64,000 nucleotides of DNA. It comes from Streptomyces phaeolivaceus (lineage in GTDB: Bacteria; Actinomycetota; Actinomycetes; Streptomycetales; Streptomycetaceae). The notes under the pieces are model-generated. The model was not told the origin of the DNA. It saw nothing but the letters and a program-made list of their open reading frames with translations, and did not search any database. The position numbers and the translations under genes were made by a program. Positions 46,525 to 57,970 of the stretch are shown here, in pieces (the first letter of the stretch is position 1; each line of letters begins with the position of its first letter). Location of the stretch: positions 2,914,001 through 2,978,000 of the forward strand of contig NZ_CP045096.1 of the NCBI RefSeq assembly GCF_009184865.1, read 5' to 3'.

Positions 46525-48067
46525 TTGACGGAGCCGGAGCGCGAACTGTGGGACGCGTTCCCGGAGGGGCGACGGGTCGATCTGCGGACGGGCAGGGACG
46601 AGGAGGACCGGGTCGCCGGGGGTGCGGGGGTGGGGGCCCGAGCGGACGGTGCGAGCGGCGGTCGTCATGGCGCTGGCCCTCGGCGCGGGCACCGCGAGGC
46701 CGGGCGCCCTCCCCTGCCTGCGACTCGTCGGCGCGAGGATCACCGGGCGCGTCGATCTCGCGGGCGCCCAACTCGACCAGCCCCTCTGGTTCGAGGACTG
46801 CTGGTTCGAGGAGGGCGTGGACCTCTTCGGCGCGTCCACCCAGTCGATCACGGTCACAGGCTGCCGGGTGCCGAACCTGGAAGCGGGCTCGACCCTGATC
46901 GGGGGACGGCTGGATCTACGGCGGTCCCGTCTCGACCGCGCCAGCGCCTCGCCCTTCCACCGCCGCGACACAGTCTTGTCGCTGATCAACGCCCAGGTGA
47001 GCGGCGCCGTGAACCTCGGCGGGGCCGAGATCACCGCACCCGGGGCATGGGCGGTGTCCGCCGATGGCCTGGTCGCGGAGGGCGGCGTCTACTGCCGGAA
47101 CGGTTTCATCGCGCACGGCGAAGTCCGGCTGATGGGGGCCCAGTTGACGGGCGGACTCTATATGAACGGCGCCCGGCTGGAGACCCCCGGCCCGCACGGC
47201 ACGGTCCTCTCCCTGGACAACGCCGTCGCCTCGACGGTCCAGCTCTCCGAGGGGTTCACCGCGCACGGCACGGTACGGCTGCGCGGCACCCGGGTCACGG
47301 ACAACCTGACCTTCGACGGGGCCGTCCTGCACGGGGCGCCCGACGGCGACGCCCCCGCCCTGATGGCCATGCGTCTGCAGGCCGCCGACTTCGACCTCAC
47401 CCTCGCCCGCCGCCCCTCCGGCACCGTCGACCTACGGGCCGCCCAGGTGTCGTACCTCCACGAGAACGAGCACAGCTGGCCGGAGACGGTGGAGCTGGAC
47501 GGCTTCGTGTACGGCTCCATCAAGGCGGTGGACGCGGACGGCGCCCGCCGCGAGGCCGTCGGCGACCGGGCCGACGTGACCCGCCGCCTGGCCTGGACAG
47601 CCCGCAGCCCCGGCTACAGCCCCCAGCCCTACGAGCAGTTGGCGACCTGGTACCGCAAGGCCGGCCATGACGACGACGGCCGCCGCGTCCTCCTCGCCCG
47701 CCAACGCCACCGGCGCCGCACACTCGCCCCGGCCGCCCGCCTCTGGGGCCACCTCCTCGATGTGACCGTCGGCTACGGCTACCGCCCCTGGCTGGCCGGA
47801 ATCTGGCTGCTGGCCCTGACCCTGCTGGGGACGGCGGCCTTCGACGCCGGCACCCCCACCGCGGTGAAGCGGGGCGAGGGCGCGCCCTTCCAGCCGTTCG
47901 TCTACACGCTCGACCTGCTCATCCCCATCGGCGGCCTGGGCCAACGCACCGCCTGGTACTGGTCGGACGGCACCCTCCAGTGGCTGGCCTACACCCTGGT
48001 GGCCCTCGGCTGGATCCTGACGACGGCCGTCATCGCGGGGGTGACCCGCACCCTGCAGAAGAACTGA
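46525..48067 (+). pseudogene. Membrane-associated protein gene with a frameshift
   Basis: The N-terminal part is read in one frame (from TTG 46525, LTEPERELWDAFPEGRRVDLRTG) and the rest in the next frame from about 46618 (RGWGPERTVRAAVVMALALG onward, to 48067). In related actinobacterial proteins, as I recall, these parts are continuous. The switch lies in a run of G pentamers (46617-46642). The body has pentapeptide-like repeats with a period seen in LVGARITGRVDLAGAQLDQP and LNAQVSGAVNLGGAEIT, and two C-terminal membrane helices. Whether the gene is dead, has a sequencing error, or slips is open. The products are often named membrane-associated oxidoreductases, without evidence for that activity. 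Confidence 0.65.
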
Positions 48068-48079
48068 CCCGGCGGAGGT

Positions 48080-48433
48080 TCAGCCCGCCGTCACCGTCGC
48101 CCGTACCGCCCCGTCCGGCCCCGCCAGCAGCACCGGCGTCTCGGGCCCGCCGAGGTCCCGTACCGCGGCCCGGTCCTCGTCGGAGACGGCCTCCACGTCG
48201 GTCACCACGGCCGCCGCCTCAAGGGACTTGGCGCCGGAGGCCACCGCCATGGCCACGGCGGTGCGCAGGGCGCTGAGCCGGAGGGAGTCGAGGGCCACGG
48301 TCCCGGCCACATACGTACGGCCCGTCTCGTCGCGCACGGCGGCACCCTCGGGCACCCCGTTACGGGCCCGCGCGGAACGGGCCAGGGTGACGATCTTGCG
48401 GTCCTCGGGGTCGAGCGCGCTGCTGTCGGTCAT
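48080..48433 (-). CDS. Cytidine deaminase-like protein lacking the zinc site
   Basis: A protein of 117 residues that aligns by eye with small cytidine deaminases: SARARNGVPEGAAVRDETGR, then VALDSLRLSALRTAVAMAVASG in place of the HxE/CxE helix, and VVTDVEAVSDEDRAAVRDLG in place of the PCxxC region. The catalytic His/Cys-x-Glu and both zinc Cys are absent, so deaminase activity is unlikely. Its position in the phoH-ybeY-corC-cdd-era series matches cdd. The protein probably has a binding or structural role. ATG start. Confidence 0.7.
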   Translation of the reverse strand: MTDSSALDPEDRKIVTLARSARARNGVPEGAAVRDETGRTYVAGTVALDSLRLSALRTAVAMAVASGAKSLEAAAVVTDVEAVSDEDRAAVRDLGGPETPVLLAGPDGAVRATVTAG

Positions 48434-48448
48434 GCCCCGAGCATACGT

Positions 48449-48808
48449 TCACGCCCGGTCGAGCCGGAGCCGCTCCGCCCGGGGCAGACCCGCCACGACC
48501 AGGTCGTACGAGTCCTCGATCAGCTCATGGAGCAACGGCTCCGGGAGGTCGGCGTCGAGGGTCACCGTGTTCCAGTGGCGTTTGTTCATGTGATAGCCAG
48601 GGGTGATCAGGCCCGGCTGCTCGGCGCGGAGCCGGATCGCGTCCTCGGGGTCGCACTTGAGGTTGACCTTCAGGGGGCGTTCGTCGATCCAGCTCAGGGC
48701 GAACATCTTGCCGAGGACCTTGAAGACGGAGATCTCGGGGCGGAAGGGGAAGTCCTCGACGGCCTCGTTGAAGGAGAGGCAGAAGGCACGCAACTCCTGT
48801 GGGGTCAC
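48449..48808 (-). CDS. MmcQ/YjbR-family DNA-binding-like protein
   Basis: A protein of 119 residues with the MmcQ/YjbR fold (CyaY-like): ELRAFCLSFNEAVEDFPF, VFKVLGKMFAL and LNVKCDPE-type strands, then HMNKRHWNTVTLD. Such proteins are thought to bind DNA, without a known enzyme activity. Its start overlaps the end of the CNNM gene by four bases, so both are on one transcript. The cdd-like gene follows 16 bases later on the same strand. Confidence 0.85.
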   Translation of the reverse strand: MTPQELRAFCLSFNEAVEDFPFRPEISVFKVLGKMFALSWIDERPLKVNLKCDPEDAIRLRAEQPGLITPGYHMNKRHWNTVTLDADLPEPLLHELIEDSYDLVVAGLPRAERLRLDRA

Positions 48809-50112
48809 TCGGTCTTCGTCTCCTCCTCCGACGGTCCGGCGGGGCCGATCGGCTCCACCAGCACCGTGACGATCTTGTTGCGGCGGCCGGCCGCGGCCTC
48901 CGCCGTGAGCCGCAGTTCGCGCTCGTCGGGCAGGGCGACGACCGAGGAGGCACCGGCGATGGGGACGCGGCCGAGCGCCTTGGCAAGGAGGCCGCCGACG
49001 GTCTCCACGTCCTCGTCGTCATAGGCGTCGAGCCCGTACAGCTCGCCGAGGTCGGTGATGTCGAGGCGGGCGGTGACGCGGTAGCGGTCGTCGCCCAGTT
49101 CCTCCACCGGCGGCAGTTCCCGGTCGTACTCGTCGGTGATCTCGCCGACGATCTCCTCCAGGATGTCCTCGATGGTGACGATGCCGGCCGTGCCGCCGTA
49201 CTCGTCGATGACGACGGCGACGTGGTTGCGCTCCTGCTGCATCTCGCGCAGCAGATCACCGGCGTTCTTGGTGTCGGGGACGAAGACGGCGGGCCGCATG
49301 GCCGTGGACACCAGTTCGCTCTCGGCGTCCCGGCTGATGTGCGTCTTGCGGGCCAGGTCCTTCAGATACACGATCCCGACGATGTCGTCCTCGTTCTCCC
49401 CGGTCACCGGTATGCGGGAGAAACCGGAGCGCAGGGCGAGGGTGAGGGCCTGCCGGATGGTCTTGTAGCGCTCGATGGCGACCAGGTCGGTACGCGGGAC
49501 CATCACCTCACGGACGAGGGTGTCGCCCAGCTCGAAGACCGAGTGCACCATCCGGCGTTCCTCGGCCTCGATCAGGGACTCCTTCTCGGCGAGGTCGACC
49601 AGCGCCCGCAGCTCCGCCTCGGAGGCGAACGGGCCGCGCCGGAAGCCCTTGCCGGGCGTCAGCGCGTTGCCGATCAGGATCAGCAGGTTCGGGATCGGGC
49701 CCATGATCCGGGCCAGCGGCAGCAGCACGTACGCCGCCGCCGTGGCCGTGTTCAGGGGGTGCTGGCGGCCGATGGTGCGCGGGGAGACACCGACGGCCAC
49801 ATAGCTCACGAGGACCATCACCCCGATCGCGACGACCAGCGCCTCCCAGGTCGCGTCGAACTCCTGGAGGCAGGCGTAGGTGACGAGCGCGGCGGCGGCC
49901 ATCTCACAGGCCACACGCACAAGGAGCGCGACGTTCAGATACCTGGTCGGGTCGGCCGAGATCTGGGCGAGGCCCGCGCTGCCGCGCCGCCCGGACCGTA
50001 CGGCCTCCTCGGCGCGGAAGCTGGAGACGCGCGCGAGGCCCGCCTCCGCGCAGGCGGCGAGCCAGGCGACGACGACCAGGGCGACGGCACCGGCGATGAG
50101 GGTCGCGCTCAT
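48805..50112 (-). CDS. CNNM/CorC-type membrane protein with CBS domains
   Basis: A protein of 435 residues. The N-terminal DUF21 membrane domain has three to four helices ([20 protein letters not shown] first), two CBS domains follow (about 210-330, with [12 protein letters not shown]), and a C-terminal CorC_HlyC domain ends near residue 425. These proteins affect Mg or Co balance. The ATG overlaps the ybeY stop by four bases, and MmcQ overlaps its end, so phoH-ybeY-corC-mmcQ-cdd form one operon. The label hemolysin is historical. Confidence 0.9.
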   Translation of the reverse strand: MSATLIAGAVALVVVAWLAACAEAGLARVSSFRAEEAVRSGRRGSAGLAQISADPTRYLNVALLVRVACEMAAAALVTYACLQEFDATWEALVVAIGVMVLVSYVAVGVSPRTIGRQHPLNTATAAAYVLLPLARIMGPIPNLLILIGNALTPGKGFRRGPFASEAELRALVDLAEKESLIEAEERRMVHSVFELGDTLVREVMVPRTDLVAIERYKTIRQALTLALRSGFSRIPVTGENEDDIVGIVYLKDLARKTHISRDAESELVSTAMRPAVFVPDTKNAGDLLREMQQERNHVAVVIDEYGGTAGIVTIEDILEEIVGEITDEYDRELPPVEELGDDRYRVTARLDITDLGELYGLDAYDDEDVETVGGLLAKALGRVPIAGASSVVALPDERELRLTAEAAAGRRNKIVTVLVEPIGPAGPSEEETKTE

Positions 50113-50606
50113 GACACGGTCGGTGCCGGGGAGGGGCCGGTGAAGCCCTTCTCCGCGCGCCAGCCGTCCACGATGGCGGCCTGGAGACCGAACATCTCGG
50201 CCTTCTCGTCCGGCTCCTCGTGGTCGTAACCGAGGAGATGCAGCACTCCATGGACGGTGAGGAGTTGAAGCTCCTCGTCCATGGAGTGCTGCGTCTCGGC
50301 CTCCTTGCCCTGCTTCTCGGCGACCTCGGGGCAGAGCACGATGTCACCGAGCAGGCCCTGCGGCGGCTCGTCGTCGTCCTTCGACGGCGGACGCAGCTCG
50401 TCCATCGGGAACGACATGACGTCCGTGGGCCCCGGCAGGTCCATCCACTGGATGTGCAGCTGCTCCATGGCGTCGGCGTCCACCACGATCACCGACAGCT
50501 CGGAGAGGGGGTGGATGCGCATCCGCGTCAGCGCGTAGCGGGCGATGTCGAGGATCGCCTGCTCGTCGACCTCGGTTCCGGACTCGTTGTTGACGTCGAT
50601 CGACAT
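50109..50606 (-). CDS. ybeY: Endoribonuclease YbeY
   Basis: A zinc-dependent RNase for 16S rRNA maturation and ribosome quality control, 165 residues. The three-His site is [13 protein letters not shown]. Upstream in the same segment, [11 protein letters not shown] is encoded by DNA that is the reverse complement of the HGVL codons, giving a long hairpin. It overlaps the CNNM gene by four bases and follows phoH by 14 bases. ATG start. Confidence 0.93.
   Translation of the reverse strand: MSIDVNNESGTEVDEQAILDIARYALTRMRIHPLSELSVIVVDADAMEQLHIQWMDLPGPTDVMSFPMDELRPPSKDDDEPPQGLLGDIVLCPEVAEKQGKEAETQHSMDEELQLLTVHGVLHLLGYDHEEPDEKAEMFGLQAAIVDGWRAEKGFTGPSPAPTVS
50240..50292. repeat. Long inverted repeat inside ybeY
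   Basis: GCAGCACTCCATGGACG (50240-50256) and its exact complement (50276-50292) enclose a second stem GAGGAG/CTCCTC with a 6-base loop. The total is 22 paired bases with a small bulge, spanning codons for the catalytic His region. Confidence 0.9.
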
Positions 50607-50620
50607 GGTGCGGTGTCTGT

Positions 50621-52777
<2,157 letters not shown>

Positions 52778-52950
52778 GGGCCGGCCCTGTAGGCCGCGGG
52801 TCCTCCTCTTGGCGTGGGGCTCGTGTTGCCCTTTTCCAGGGTACGACGCGGGGGTGACAGTGCCGTAGGGCTTTTACCGGGGGAGCTCGGGGGTGGCTGT
52901 GGTTTGCGGCCGCGGGTCCGTTGTGGCTGGTCGCGCAGTTCCCCGCGCCC

Positions 52951-52984
52951 CTGAAAGGCAGGGGCTGCGCCCCCTGCCTTTCAG
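52951..52984. terminator. Hairpin of the dispersed repeat at the end of the IclR gene
   Basis: CTGAAAGGCAGGGG and its exact complement flank a 6-base loop; the IclR stop codon lies in the right arm. The adjacent GTCGCGCAGTTCCCCGCGCC shows that it is another copy of the dispersed repeat. Confidence 0.85.
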
Positions 52985-53790
52985 CGCCAGACCGGCGCGC
53001 CCGCCGCTCCCGTTGCCGCGCCCTCGATCTTTGCCCGGATCTCTCTCATCACCGTCACGATGCGTTGTTCGTGGTCCGGGGTCAGACGGGTGGCCGGGAC
53101 CGAGCAGCTGATGGCGTCGGTGGCGGGGGTGGCGGTGTGGAGGGCGAAGCCGAAGCCGACGATGCCGGTGACGCCCTCCTCGCGGTCGACGGCGTAGCCG
53201 CGGGCGCGGACGCCGGCGAGGTCGGCGGTGAGGGCGGCGCGGGTGGTGTGGGTGTGGCGGGTGAGCGCCCGGTAGGGGCCGTCGGGGAGGTCCGTGTCGG
53301 GGCGTTCGGCGAGGAGTGCCTTGCCGAGGGCTCCGGCGTGGGCGGGCAGGCGGCGGCCGACGCGGCTGATCGTGCGCAGGTACTCGTGGGACTCGCGGGT
53401 GGCGAGGTAGGCGACGTCCATGCCGTCGAGGCGGGCGAGGTGGATGGTCTCGCCGAGTGCCTCGGACGCCTCGTCGAGGTAGGGCCGTACGGCGCGTACG
53501 CGCGGGTCGGAGTCCAGATAGCCGGTGCCGGTGAGCAGGGCGTGGATGCCGATGCCGTAGAGGGAGCCGGTGGTGTCGGTGCGGACCCAACCTCGGCCGA
53601 TCAGGGTCTGGAGCAGGGCGTACATCGAGCTGCGCGGGACGTCGAGCGCGTCGGCGAGTTCCTGGAGGCGGGCGGGGCGGTCGCCGCGCGCGGCGAGCAG
53701 TTCCAGCAGGTCGACCGTGCGCGCCGCCGACTTCACCTCGCGTACGCCCCCGGCACCGACCGTGCCACCCGCGCTCTCCGTCTCCGCCAT
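52981..53790 (-). CDS. IclR-family transcriptional regulator
   Basis: A protein of about 269 residues. The N-terminal winged helix (SAARTVDLLELLAARGDRPARLQELADALDVPRSS) is followed by an effector domain with GETIHLARLDGMDVAYLA, RLPAHAGALGKALLA and GVTGIVGFGFAL. These regulators often control the adjacent catabolic gene. It is divergent from the glucarate dehydratase gene, with a good promoter between them, so it likely regulates sugar acid use. ATG 53790 or 53817 are both possible; neither has an ideal ribosome site. Confidence 0.9.
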   Translation of the reverse strand: MAETESAGGTVGAGGVREVKSAARTVDLLELLAARGDRPARLQELADALDVPRSSMYALLQTLIGRGWVRTDTTGSLYGIGIHALLTGTGYLDSDPRVRAVRPYLDEASEALGETIHLARLDGMDVAYLATRESHEYLRTISRVGRRLPAHAGALGKALLAERPDTDLPDGPYRALTRHTHTTRAALTADLAGVRARGYAVDREEGVTGIVGFGFALHTATPATDAISCSVPATRLTPDHEQRIVTVMREIRAKIEGAATGAAGAPVWR

Positions 53791-53823
53791 GGAGCCGATC
53801 GTAATCGGGGGCCGCATGCCCTC

Positions 53824-53852
53824 TTGACGCCGATTGTTCGCCTACCTAACCT
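53824..53852 (+). promoter_or_regulatory. Promoter of the glucarate dehydratase gene
   Basis: TTGACG at 53824-53829 and TAACCT at 53847-53852 are spaced by 17 bases, close to the vegetative consensus. The CATCTC/AGATG inverted words just downstream (53854-53872) could be the operator for the divergent IclR regulator. Confidence 0.55.
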
Positions 53853-53879
53853 CCATCTCCATACGTAGATGACCCTCGT

Positions 53880-53912
53880 CCCTCCCCTCCCCTCCCCTCC
53901 CCTCCCCCCACC
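53880..53912 (-). other. CCCCT repeat tract with G-quadruplex potential
   Basis: Five or more copies of CCTCC/CCCCT in tandem; the minus strand reads repeated GGGGA with at least four G4 runs separated by single A. It lies in the 5' untranslated region just upstream of the AGGAG ribosome site of the dehydratase gene. Confidence 0.8.
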
Positions 53913-53925
53913 CAGGAGCCGCCCT

Positions 53926-55227
53926 GTGACCGCGACCCGCGACCTGACCATCACCGAGGTCCGGCTGACCCCGATCCTGGTCGCCGACCCGCCGCTGCTG
54001 AACACGCAGGGCGTGCACCAGCCGTACACGCCCCGGCTGATCGTGGAGGTGGTGACCGCCGACGGGATCACGGGGGTCGGCGAGACGTACGGCGACACCA
54101 AGTACCTGGAGCTGGCGCGGCCGTTCGCGGAGAAGCTGGTGGGCCGGCGGGTCAGCGATCTGAACGGGCTGTTCGTCGTCGCCGACGAGGTGGCGGTCGA
54201 CGGTTCGCGGGTCTCCGGACAGGTCGACGTGGGCGGGCTGCGCGGGGTCCAGACCGCCGGCAAGCTGCGGCTGTCGGTGGTGTCGGGGTTCGAGGTCGCC
54301 TGTCTCGACGCGCTCGGCAAGGCGCTGGGGCTGCCCGTGCACGCGCTGCTCGGCGGGAAGGTGCGGGACTCCGTGGAGTACAGCGCGTACCTGTTCTACA
54401 AGTGGGCGGACCATCCCGAGGGGGTCGCCGCCGAGAAGGACGACTGGGGTGCGGCCGTGGACCCGGCGGGGGTCGTGGAGCAGGCCCGGAAGTTCAAGGA
54501 ACGGTACGGGTTCACGTCGTTCAAGCTGAAGGGGGGTGTCTTCCCGCCGGAGGAGGAGATCGCCGCGATCCGTGCGCTGGCGGAGGCGTTCCCCGGGCAT
54601 CCGCTGCGGCTGGACCCCAACGGGGCCTGGTCCGTGGGGACTTCGTTGAAGGTCGCGGACGCGCTGGGCGACGTCCTGGAATATCTGGAGGACCCGGCGC
54701 TCGGGACGCCCGCGATGGCCGAGGTGGCGGCGGGGACGTCCGTGCCGCTCGCCACGAACATGTGCGTGACGACCTTCGCGGAGATCCAGGAGGCGTTCAC
54801 GAAGGGGGCGGTGCAGGTCGTCCTCTCCGACCACCACTACTGGGGCGGGCTGCGCAACACGCGTGAACTGGCCGCGGTCTGCCGGACGTTCGGGGTCGGG
54901 GTGTCCATGCACTCCAACACCCATCTGGGGATCAGCCTCGCCGCGATGACCCATGTGGCGTCCACGGTGCCCGGTCTGCACCATGCCTGCGACTCCCACT
55001 ACCCCTGGCAGTCGGAGGACGTCCTCACCTCCCGGCTGACCTTCGAGGACGGGGCGGTACGGGTGTCCGACGCGCCGGGGCTGGGGGTCGAACTCGACCG
55101 CGAGAAGCTGGAGTTCCTGCATCGGCGGTGGGTGGAGGACGACGGTTCGTTGAGGGACCGGGACGACGCGGCGGCGATGCGGGTGGCTGAGCCGGGGTGG
55201 GTGACGCCGGCCGTGCCTCGCTGGTAG
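53926..55227 (+). CDS. gudD: Glucarate dehydratase-like enolase-superfamily enzyme
   Basis: A protein of 433 residues. The N-terminal capping domain is followed by the barrel with the KxK base pair (TSFKLKGG), metal ligands in DPNGAWS, EDPAL and TNMC, and the His-Asp base region in VLSDHHYWGG and SMHSNTHLG. This pattern is that of glucarate/galactarate dehydratases, removing water from D-glucarate to give 5-keto-4-deoxyglucarate. GTG 53926 has AGGAG eight bases upstream. The IclR regulator is divergent. No aldolase for the next step lies nearby. Confidence 0.88.
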   Translation: MTATRDLTITEVRLTPILVADPPLLNTQGVHQPYTPRLIVEVVTADGITGVGETYGDTKYLELARPFAEKLVGRRVSDLNGLFVVADEVAVDGSRVSGQVDVGGLRGVQTAGKLRLSVVSGFEVACLDALGKALGLPVHALLGGKVRDSVEYSAYLFYKWADHPEGVAAEKDDWGAAVDPAGVVEQARKFKERYGFTSFKLKGGVFPPEEEIAAIRALAEAFPGHPLRLDPNGAWSVGTSLKVADALGDVLEYLEDPALGTPAMAEVAAGTSVPLATNMCVTTFAEIQEAFTKGAVQVVLSDHHYWGGLRNTRELAAVCRTFGVGVSMHSNTHLGISLAAMTHVASTVPGLHHACDSHYPWQSEDVLTSRLTFEDGAVRVSDAPGLGVELDREKLEFLHRRWVEDDGSLRDRDDAAAMRVAEPGWVTPAVPRW

Positions 55228-55353
55228 CCGCGCGGTTCCTCGTCTGCGGTCCGCACCCGACGACGCACCGAACCCGACACTCACGTCACCCGCCCCCCAC
55301 GCGGAGCGCTTGGTGCAGACTGGCTGGATCCGCACCACGCCAGGGAGCACATC

Positions 55354-56466
55354 GTGACCGCGTTCAAGGGAGAGCGTCCGGAACACCGACCCCAGGTCGA
55401 CCCGCTGAGGGGCCTGAGAACGGCCGGTGACCCACCCTGGGACGTCTATCTGACCGGCACCGTCTTCCTCGACATCATCTTCACCGGCCTCGACTCCGCC
55501 CCGGTGCGCGGAACCGAGTCCTGGGCCCGCGGGATGGGGTCGAGCCCCGGCGGCGTCGCGAACATGGCCACGGCCCTGGCCCGGCTCGGCCTGAAGACCT
55601 CCCTCGCGGCGGCCTTCGGCGACGACCACTACGGCGAGTACTGCTGGGACGCGCTGGAGCAGGGCGAGGGCATCGACCTCTCCACCTCCCGCACGGTCCG
55701 CGGCTGGCACTCCCCCGTCACGGTCTCCATGGCGTACGAGGGCGAGCGCACGATGGTCTCGCACGGCCACGCGGCGCCCTCGGAGCAGTCCGAGCCGGAG
55801 TGCCCGCCCTCCGCCCGCGCCGCCGTCGCCTCCCTCACGCCCGGCGTACGCGCCCCCTGGATCGCGCGGGCCGCGAGCGAGGGCACCCGGATCTTCGCGG
55901 ACGTCGGCTGGGACGACACCGGCGCCTGGGACCTGGCGGGGCTGGCCGATCTGGCGCACTGCGAGGCGTTCCTGCCCAACGCGGCCGAGGCGATGCGGTA
56001 CACCGGCGCCGAGTGCCCCCGGGCCGCCGCCCGCGCCCTCACCGAGCATGTCCCGGTGGCCGTGGTGACGCTGGGCGCGGAGGGCGCGTACGCGGTGGAC
56101 GGGCGGACCGGTGAGACGGCGGAGGTGCCGGCCATCGCGGTGGAGGCGCTGGATCCGACGGGCGCGGGTGATGTGTTCGTGGCCGGTTTCGTCACCGGCA
56201 CGCTGGCGGACTGGCCGCTGGCGGACCGGCTGGCCTTCGCGGGGCTGACGGCCGCGCTGTCGGTGCAGGAGTTCGGGGGGTCGCTGTCCGCGCCGGGCTG
56301 GGCGGAGATCGCCGCGTGGTGGCGGCGGGTGCGGTCGCTGGACCGTCAGGATCCCGCCGCGTTGCGGCGGTACGCCTTCCTGGAGGAGCTCCTTCCCAAG
56401 GACCACGCCAGCCCGTGGCCCCTGCGGCGGGCTGTGCCGACGATCGGCTTCCGCCGCCCGGCTTGA
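55354..56466 (+). CDS. PfkB-family carbohydrate kinase
   Basis: A ribokinase-fold kinase of 370 residues. The N-terminal YLTGTVFLDIIFTGLDSAPV and SSPGGVANMATALARLG (GG motif) are followed by the C-terminal active-site DPTGAGDVFVAGF with catalytic Asp. The substrate is unknown; family members phosphorylate fructose, ribose, 2-keto-3-deoxygluconate or nucleosides. It follows the dehydratase gene by 126 bp, so a 2-keto-deoxy sugar acid is conceivable but not shown. GTG start. Confidence 0.88.
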   Translation: MTAFKGERPEHRPQVDPLRGLRTAGDPPWDVYLTGTVFLDIIFTGLDSAPVRGTESWARGMGSSPGGVANMATALARLGLKTSLAAAFGDDHYGEYCWDALEQGEGIDLSTSRTVRGWHSPVTVSMAYEGERTMVSHGHAAPSEQSEPECPPSARAAVASLTPGVRAPWIARAASEGTRIFADVGWDDTGAWDLAGLADLAHCEAFLPNAAEAMRYTGAECPRAAARALTEHVPVAVVTLGAEGAYAVDGRTGETAEVPAIAVEALDPTGAGDVFVAGFVTGTLADWPLADRLAFAGLTAALSVQEFGGSLSAPGWAEIAAWWRRVRSLDRQDPAALRRYAFLEELLPKDHASPWPLRRAVPTIGFRRPA

Positions 56467-56489
56467 CGGCCGGGCGCCCAATAGCTCGG

Positions 56490-56922
56490 GGGTGCCTGTC
56501 CATTGGCGCCCGCGGGCCCGGTGGGGGCGGCACCGCGCTGATCGTCGGCTGTATCGCGCTCAGCGCCACCGCGACCGATCTGCCGACCTTCGCGACGGGC
56601 GAGATCGCCTGGAACACGCTCTACCCGGTCGTCCTGTCGTATCTCATCGGCCTCGCCGCCTCCCTCGACCCGCGCGGCCGTTTGGGCGGTCCTCATCGGC
56701 TCGGCGTCCTCGCTGGGCACGGCGGCCGGGCCGCTCGTCGGCAGTCTGCTCGCCGCCCACGCGGGCTATCCGGCGATGGGCGCGATCCTGGCCGTGGGCC
56801 TCCTCCTCATCGCGGCCCCCATGACCCGGGTGGCCCCGCGCCCGACCGCCCTCACCACGGAGCACGCCCGCTACCAGGAGCAGGCGACCGCCGAGCGACC
56901 CGAGTACCGCCCGGCGGCCTGA
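56490..56922 (+). pseudogene. Remnant of an MFS transporter gene
   Basis: Two frames together give a transporter C-terminal end: GTALIVGCIALSATATDLPTF and VVLSYLIGLAASLDPRGR in one frame, then after an extra T near 56685, WAVLIGSASSLGTAAGPLVG, AILAVGLLLIAAPM and a hydrophilic tail ending at TGA 56920-56922. There is no start codon or N-terminal half, so this is a truncated, frameshifted relic downstream of the kinase gene. Confidence 0.7.
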
Positions 56923-56957
56923 GCCCGGCCGCCCTGCCCCACCGCCCCGTCAGTCAC

Positions 56958-57950
56958 TCACCCGAACTCGTACGCCTCCACCTCGGCGAGATACCGGGCC
57001 CGCCGCTCCTCGTCGTGCTCCAGGAAGGACGCGGTGAAGGAGTTGCGGGCCAGCTCCCGCAGCCGGTCCTCGCCGAGGCCGAGGGTGCGGCGTACGGCGT
57101 CGAAGTTGTCGCCGGCGTACCCGCCGAAGTAGGCCGGGTCGTCGGAGTTGACCGTGCAGAGCAGGCCCGCGTCGAGCATGGCGGGCAGAGGGTGGTCGGC
57201 GAGGGTGTCGACGGTCCGCAGGCGGACGTTGGACAGCGGGCACAGCGTCAGCGGCACCCGGTCGCGCACCAGGCGCTCGACGAGGGCCGGGTCCTCCATG
57301 CAGCGCAGCCCGTGGTCGACGCGCTCGACGCCGAGGATGTCGAGGGCCTCGGTGATGTACTCCGGCGGCCCCTCCTCCCCCGCGTGCGCGACCCGCCGCA
57401 GTCCGAGCGCCGCCGCGGCCTCGTACACCTCGCGGAACTTGACCGGCGGATGCCCGATCTCGGCGGAGTCCAGGCCGATCCCGACGATCCGGTCGAGATA
57501 CGGCTTCGCGGCCTCCAGGGTGGCGAGGGCCGACTCGGCGGGCTCGTCCCGCAGGAAGCAGAGGATCAGCTGGGTGGAGATCCCATGGGTCTCCTCGCTC
57601 CTGCCGAGCGCCCGCCACAGCCCCTCCACGACGGTCCCCATCCCCACGCCCCGCGCGATGTGGGCCTGCGGGTCGAAGAAGATCTCCGCGTGCCGTACGC
57701 CCTGGGCGGCGGCGCGGGCGAGATAGGCGTCGGCGAGGTCCGCGAAGTCCTGCTCGGTGCGCAGGACGGCCATCAGCTCGTAGTACAGGTTCAGAAAGGA
57801 CTGCAGATCCTCGAACTCGTACGCCTCGCGGAGCGCGTCCGTGTCCGCGTACGGCAGCGCGACCCCGTTCCGTGCGGCCAGCGCGAACGCCAGCTCCGGT
57901 TCCAGGGTGCCTTCGATGTGCAGGTGCAGTTCAGCTTTGGGGAGGGACAT
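56958..57950 (-). CDS. Adenosine/adenine deaminase family protein
   Basis: A metal-dependent amidohydrolase of 330 residues. Zinc ligands: HLHIEG near the start, HAGEEGP, and the Asp in VNSDDPAYFGG; catalytic Glu in HAGEEG and His in RVDHG. HAGEEGP with PPEYI is typical of the adenine deaminase branch rather than classical adenosine deaminase. It takes part in purine salvage. ATG 57950; a TTG one codon earlier is also open. It follows rnz by 20 bases on the same strand, so it is in the HIT-rnz operon. Confidence 0.87.
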   Translation of the reverse strand: MSLPKAELHLHIEGTLEPELAFALAARNGVALPYADTDALREAYEFEDLQSFLNLYYELMAVLRTEQDFADLADAYLARAAAQGVRHAEIFFDPQAHIARGVGMGTVVEGLWRALGRSEETHGISTQLILCFLRDEPAESALATLEAAKPYLDRIVGIGLDSAEIGHPPVKFREVYEAAAALGLRRVAHAGEEGPPEYITEALDILGVERVDHGLRCMEDPALVERLVRDRVPLTLCPLSNVRLRTVDTLADHPLPAMLDAGLLCTVNSDDPAYFGGYAGDNFDAVRRTLGLGEDRLRELARNSFTASFLEHDEERRARYLAEVEAYEFG

Positions 57951-57970
57951 CAAAGCATCGTACGGCTGCT

